Below, one piece after another: positions 60,660 to 64,000 of a stretch of 64,000 bases of DNA. Under the pieces are notes generated by a model. That model was not told where the DNA came from. It saw only the letters and a program-made list of their open reading frames with translations, and ran no database searches. Location: assembly GCA_022495995.1 (NCBI GenBank), contig JAFEMH010002580.1, positions 124,001 through 188,000 of the forward strand, read 5' to 3'. Position numbers and translations under genes: made by a program. Origin of the DNA: Adenophora triphylla var. japonica (taxonomy: Eukaryota; Streptophyta; Magnoliopsida; Asterales; Campanulaceae). The first letter of the stretch is position 1. Each line of letters starts with the position of its first letter.

Positions 60660-61436
60660 TTGGTCATCAAGGGTCGAATTGACAATGTTGAATCCGAAAG
60701 ACTTCTTGTTGACACGGGGGCCTCCCGTGACATCTTGTACTATTCAGCCTTCCAACAAATGGGATTGAAAGACACTTCGCTAGAGCCATATCATGGAAGG
60801 CTTGAAGGATTCACCAACCATAAGGTTGGAGCAAAGGGAACTGTAGAACTGGAACTCGAAGTCGGCGATCATCCCTTCCGATCCAAAGCTACTGTCACTT
60901 TTATAGTCATGGATTTGACTAGTGACTATCATGCGATTATCGGCATTCCAAGTCAAGCCAAACTTGGGATGGTAGCCTCCCTTCCTCACCAACGAGTTAA
61001 ATTTCCCACTCGTGCTGGCATAGGATGCGTGAGGGCAACCCCCAAAGATTTCTTGGAACATGTTGTCAAGAGCCGGAAAAAGTCAAAAAGCGTGGAGATA
61101 GATACGCCCGAGGAGAACATCAAGATCACCAAATCACAGAAGACCACGGAAACTAGCTCTAGAATGAACTATATCCGTGAAGTATGGGAAAGTGAGGAAG
61201 AGGAACCTATGGTCCTAGAAATTGTGGATGACCAAGGCGTAACTCTACCCACACTGGAAGAAGAGCCTATGGTCCTAGAAACTGCGGATGACCAAGGCAT
61301 AGTTCTACCCATCTCCGAGGAAGACCCCATTCTCGTCAATGACCGTAACTCGGGGCCAACCATGACTCTGGGAAGAACGATCTTCCGTACATCGATAAAC
61401 TTACGCAGAAGAAGGCCTCAATGTAAACGACAATGA
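60660..61436 (+). pseudogene. Gypsy aspartic protease region
   Basis: RLLVDTGASRDILYYSAFQQ near 60690-60750 contains the DTG active site, followed by HAIIGIPSQAKLGMVAS. An acidic tail contains a repeated EEEPMVLE unit. The frame is open for 258 codons, and the reading frame downstream is different. Confidence 0.83.
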
Positions 61437-61499
61437 AGGGAGGAGAATCAGTAGAGATCATCATCGAATCCCCGGAATTTCGAGACGGACCAGAAATGA

Positions 61500-62340
61500 A
61501 GCCTGTAGATGAGCTAGAAGAGGTAGTCATTAATCCCGACTATCCCGAACAAAAAATCAAGCTAGGAGGCCGGCCTATCACAGAAGAGAAAGAAAGAATC
61601 ATATCCCTCTTGAAAAACTCGACGTCTTTGCTTGGAGAGTCGAAGACATGAGGGGGATCAATGAGGAAGTAGCCCTCCACCGCTTAGAAGTTGATCCTTT
61701 AGCGAAGACCATCTCCTGCACGAGGAGAAATTTTGCAAGAGACAAGGAGGAAGCTATAAAGGAGGAGGTGCGTGGTTACTCGCCGCCGGAATAATTCGCG
61801 AAGTCAAATACCCCGTTTGGTTGGCTAATGTTGTTATGGTGAAGAAACAAAATGGGAAATGGCGCATGTGCATAGACTTTACCGATCTAAACAAAGCCTC
61901 GCCCCAAGGACACCTATCCTCTCCCCGTAATCGACAAGTTAGTGGACTCCATTTCTCGGACACCAAACTCTCGCCTTCTTAGATGCCTACTCGTGCTATC
62001 ATCGTATAAAAATGGCGAAAGAAGACATCGAGAAGACCGCCTTTCAAACACCTGGGGAATTTCTGCTACATCATGATGCCTTTTGGGCTCAAGAATGCCG
62101 GTGCCACTTACCAACGGATGGTAAATCAAGTTTTTGCAAGTCGATAGGTAGAAACATGGAGGCTTATATTGATGACATGGTCATAAAGACCAAGGAAGGC
62201 AGCCACGTTCCTGACCTAGAAGAGACCATTCACAACCTCCGAGCCAACAACATGAAGCCGAATCCAAGCAAGTGCGTGTTCGGAGTTACCGCAGAAAATT
62301 TCGGGCTTCATGGTTTCCCAAAGGGGGATTGAAGCAAACC
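61500..62340 (+). pseudogene. Gypsy reverse transcriptase, frameshifted
   Basis: Blocks appear in order in shifting frames: AAGIIREVKYPVWLANVVMV near 61780-61840, KWRMCIDFTDLNKA near 61857-61900, HRIKMAKEDIEKTAFQTP near 62002-62055, the catalytic YIDDMVIK at about 62164-62190, and MKPNPSKCVFGV near 62250. Confidence 0.87.
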
Positions 62341-63640
62341 CGTAAAAGATCAAGGCGCTCATTGACATGAAGGAACCTACCACCATCAAAGAGGTCCAAA
62401 GACTTAATGGAAGAATTGCAGCCCTGGAAGATTCATCGCCAAGTCCGCCGAAAAGTCACCGCCTTTCTTCAAGGTATTCAAGGGTACCAAGAGCTTCTCC
62501 CGGACTCCCGAATGCTCTAAGCATTCCTCCGGTTGAAGGAGTACTTGGGTTCCCTCCTTGCTTAGCATCCGACTACCGCGAGATGCTATATGTCTTCCTA
62601 GCCGCCACCGATCACGCCGTCGCACTGCCTTGGTTCGAAAGGATGAAGGAATTCAAGCCGCCTATTATGTCTCAAAGGCCCCGTCCGATGTGGAAAGCAG
62701 ATATTTCAATGTGGAGAAGATAGCATACGCCCTAGTCATTGCCTCAAGGAAGCCGCGTGCATATTTTTCTCGCACACCCTATCACCGTCTACACCAACGA
62801 ACCATTCAAGAAAATCCTTCACAAGTTGGACGGCTCGGGACGTCTCCTTAATTGGTCAATCGCTCTAACGGAGTTTGATATCACTTACCAACCAAGGAAG
62901 ACCCTCCTAGCACAGCCTTTGGTTGACTTCATGGTCGAGACCGCCTTTATGGGTAAGCATCTCCCCACCTCCCTAAGCAAAACGCGCCTGAGGAAAAAGA
63001 CTCTCCCATTGAACTCCCATCCAACCTGCTGATCCTCGTATACGGACGGATCGCCTACCAAGGAAAGAAGCGGAGCCGGAGTAGTACTAGCAAGCCCGTA
63101 GGAGAATATACTATACAAGATGCCATCCGCTGTGTTTCGCCTCTAACAACCAAGCCGAATACGAGGCTCTCATATTTGGCATCGAGTTGGCCTCCTTCTA
63201 TGGAGCAACTAAGGTGGCCGCTTTCGTGACTCCCACTTTGTTGTCAAACAAGTGAAAGGAGAATATAACACTCAAGATGTCACCCTTGCCAAATATAGAG
63301 ACCTGGTCCTAGATATGACGAAGAAAATGGAATTTTTCGAGCTCAAGCGTATAGGAAGGGAAGACAACCAAGTCGCAGACGTTCTCTCCAAACTAGCCAC
63401 CATGGACGCAGCCTCCCGCGGAGACCAACCCATATGTAGTTTATGCCGAGGAACCCGCGTACGAAAGATTACAAGTCATGCTTCGACGAGGAAGAGAGAT
63501 GCCGGATCGATGACTACATCGAATACATTGAGAAGGAGAAACTCCTGCAAGACGATGCTCGAGCCAAGCTTATCAAGAAGAGGTCTCCTAGATTCGTGGT
63601 GATGAACGGAATCCTCTACCGAAGATCTTTCACGAAGCCC
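62341..63640 (+). pseudogene. Gypsy RT connection and RNase H region, frameshifted
   Basis: After IKALIDMKEPTTIKEVQRLN there is AYYVSKAPSDVESRYFNVEK (about 62660-62720). LNWSIALTEFDITYQPRK (about 62847-62900) follows. A second RNase H-like domain shows YTDGS near 63040 and FELKRIGREDNQVADVLSKL near 63335-63395. Confidence 0.82.
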
Positions 63641-64000
63641 CCGCTAAGGTGTGTCTATCCCAAGGAAACCGAGAACCTTTCCGGCGTAAGTACATGAAGG
63701 TGTTTGCGGCGGACACCCGGGGCCGTAACCTTAGCCGACAAAATCATAGCGCTAGGTTACTACCGGCCAAACCTAAGTGGAAGACGCGCATGCCTATGTT
63801 CGAAAATGTGACAAATGCCAAAGGTTCTCTCGACATTCCAAGACTACTGCGTTAGCCGAGCAAACACTTGTAATACCTACGTGGCCATTTGATATGTGGG
63901 GATCGACCTCATTGGACCCTTCCCACCCGCCCGTGGTAATTGCAAGTACGTGATAGTAGCCGCTGATTACTTCTCCAAGTGGATAGAAGCCAAGGCATTG
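63641..64000 (+). pseudogene. Gypsy integrase, N-terminal part, cut by the window
   Basis: A decayed zinc-binding region (HAYVRKCDKCQRFSRH in mixed frames near 63790-63845) is followed by PFDMWGIDLIGPFPPARGN and VAADYFSKWIEAKA at 63880-64000, the start of the integrase core with its first Asp. Confidence 0.82.

Larger units (their letters stand above)
57421..64000 (+). mobile_element. Ty3/gypsy retrotransposon (Tat-like), partial
   Basis: The order is LTR, primer site, gag, protease, reverse transcriptase, RNase H, integrase, all on the + strand, cut by the window end. The gag zinc-binding motif CDFHKDNGHTTDGC and the protease VDTGASRDIL are typical of Tat-lineage elements. Several frameshifts break the polyprotein. 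Confidence 0.88.

Noticed and set aside
1..64000. CRISPR arrays, operons, tRNA or rRNA genes
   Set aside because: None seen. The regularly spaced palindromes in the LTR and hAT ends are transposon regulatory repeats, and tRNA-like strings are primer sites or SINE parts.

Overview
This is a eukaryotic window, almost certainly from a eudicot plant. It has large GT/AG introns, Stowaway MITEs with CTCCCTCCGT ends and TA target duplications, Ty1/copia and Ty3/gypsy elements primed by plant tRNAs, Au-type SINE fragments, and one very large single-copy-type gene. Repeat style would fit an asterid, perhaps Lamiales, but that is only an impression.

The one real host gene is a plant sacsin-like gene on the + strand, from the ATG at 9426 to the TAA at 56970-56972. 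I could join 13 exons at canonical splice sites with phases that all agree. They give a 14,286-nt open reading frame (4,761 residues plus stop) over about 47.5 kb. The protein has three sacsin-type modules built on GHKL/Hsp90-like ATPase folds. The first two keep the ATP-binding asparagine and glycine-rich loop; the third has lost the asparagine and most of the loop. A short predicted coiled coil and a C3HC4 RING finger close the protein. This is the plant architecture (family of Arabidopsis At5g23110) and differs from animal sacsin, which carries UBL, DnaJ-like and HEPN parts. A chaperone-linked ubiquitin ligase role is an inference.

Left flank (1-9425): a minus-strand Ty1/copia element enters from the left edge (part of protease, gag broken by one stop, iMet primer site, and a 1.6-kb LTR with an array of GC-rich palindromes upstream of its TATA box). 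Then come an unrecognised coding-like fragment, a decayed PIF/Harbinger element with transposase and Myb/SANT-like genes, and Stowaway MITEs including one nested inside another about 640 bp upstream of the sacsin start codon.

Introns: all the large ones carry transposons. Intron 2 has an antisense Au-SINE. Intron 3 has a degraded copia pol and a MULE-like element with long inverted ends. Intron 4 has a GC-rich element with a 10-bp direct duplication. Intron 5 has a Stowaway MITE. Intron 6 has a LINE remnant. Intron 7 has an Au-SINE tail, several MITEs and a diverged tandem duplication. Intron 9 (14.7 kb) has a hAT-type MITE, an antisense LINE with its own insertion, an antisense non-autonomous LTR element with a tRNA-Asp primer site, a 3.4-kb hAT transposon nested inside that LTR element, and a further 648-bp element with a perfect 8-bp target duplication. 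Intron 12 has another hAT-type MITE with a perfect 8-bp duplication.

Right flank (57,421-64,000): a frameshifted Ty3/gypsy element (Tat-like) in the same orientation as the gene, starting about 450 bp after the stop codon and running off the window inside integrase.

I found no clearly new enzymatic or defence system. The points most worth checking are the degenerate third ATPase module, the structured repeat arrays in the copia LTR and hAT ends, the short non-autonomous elements with clean target duplications, and how so large an intron 9 is transcribed and spliced.
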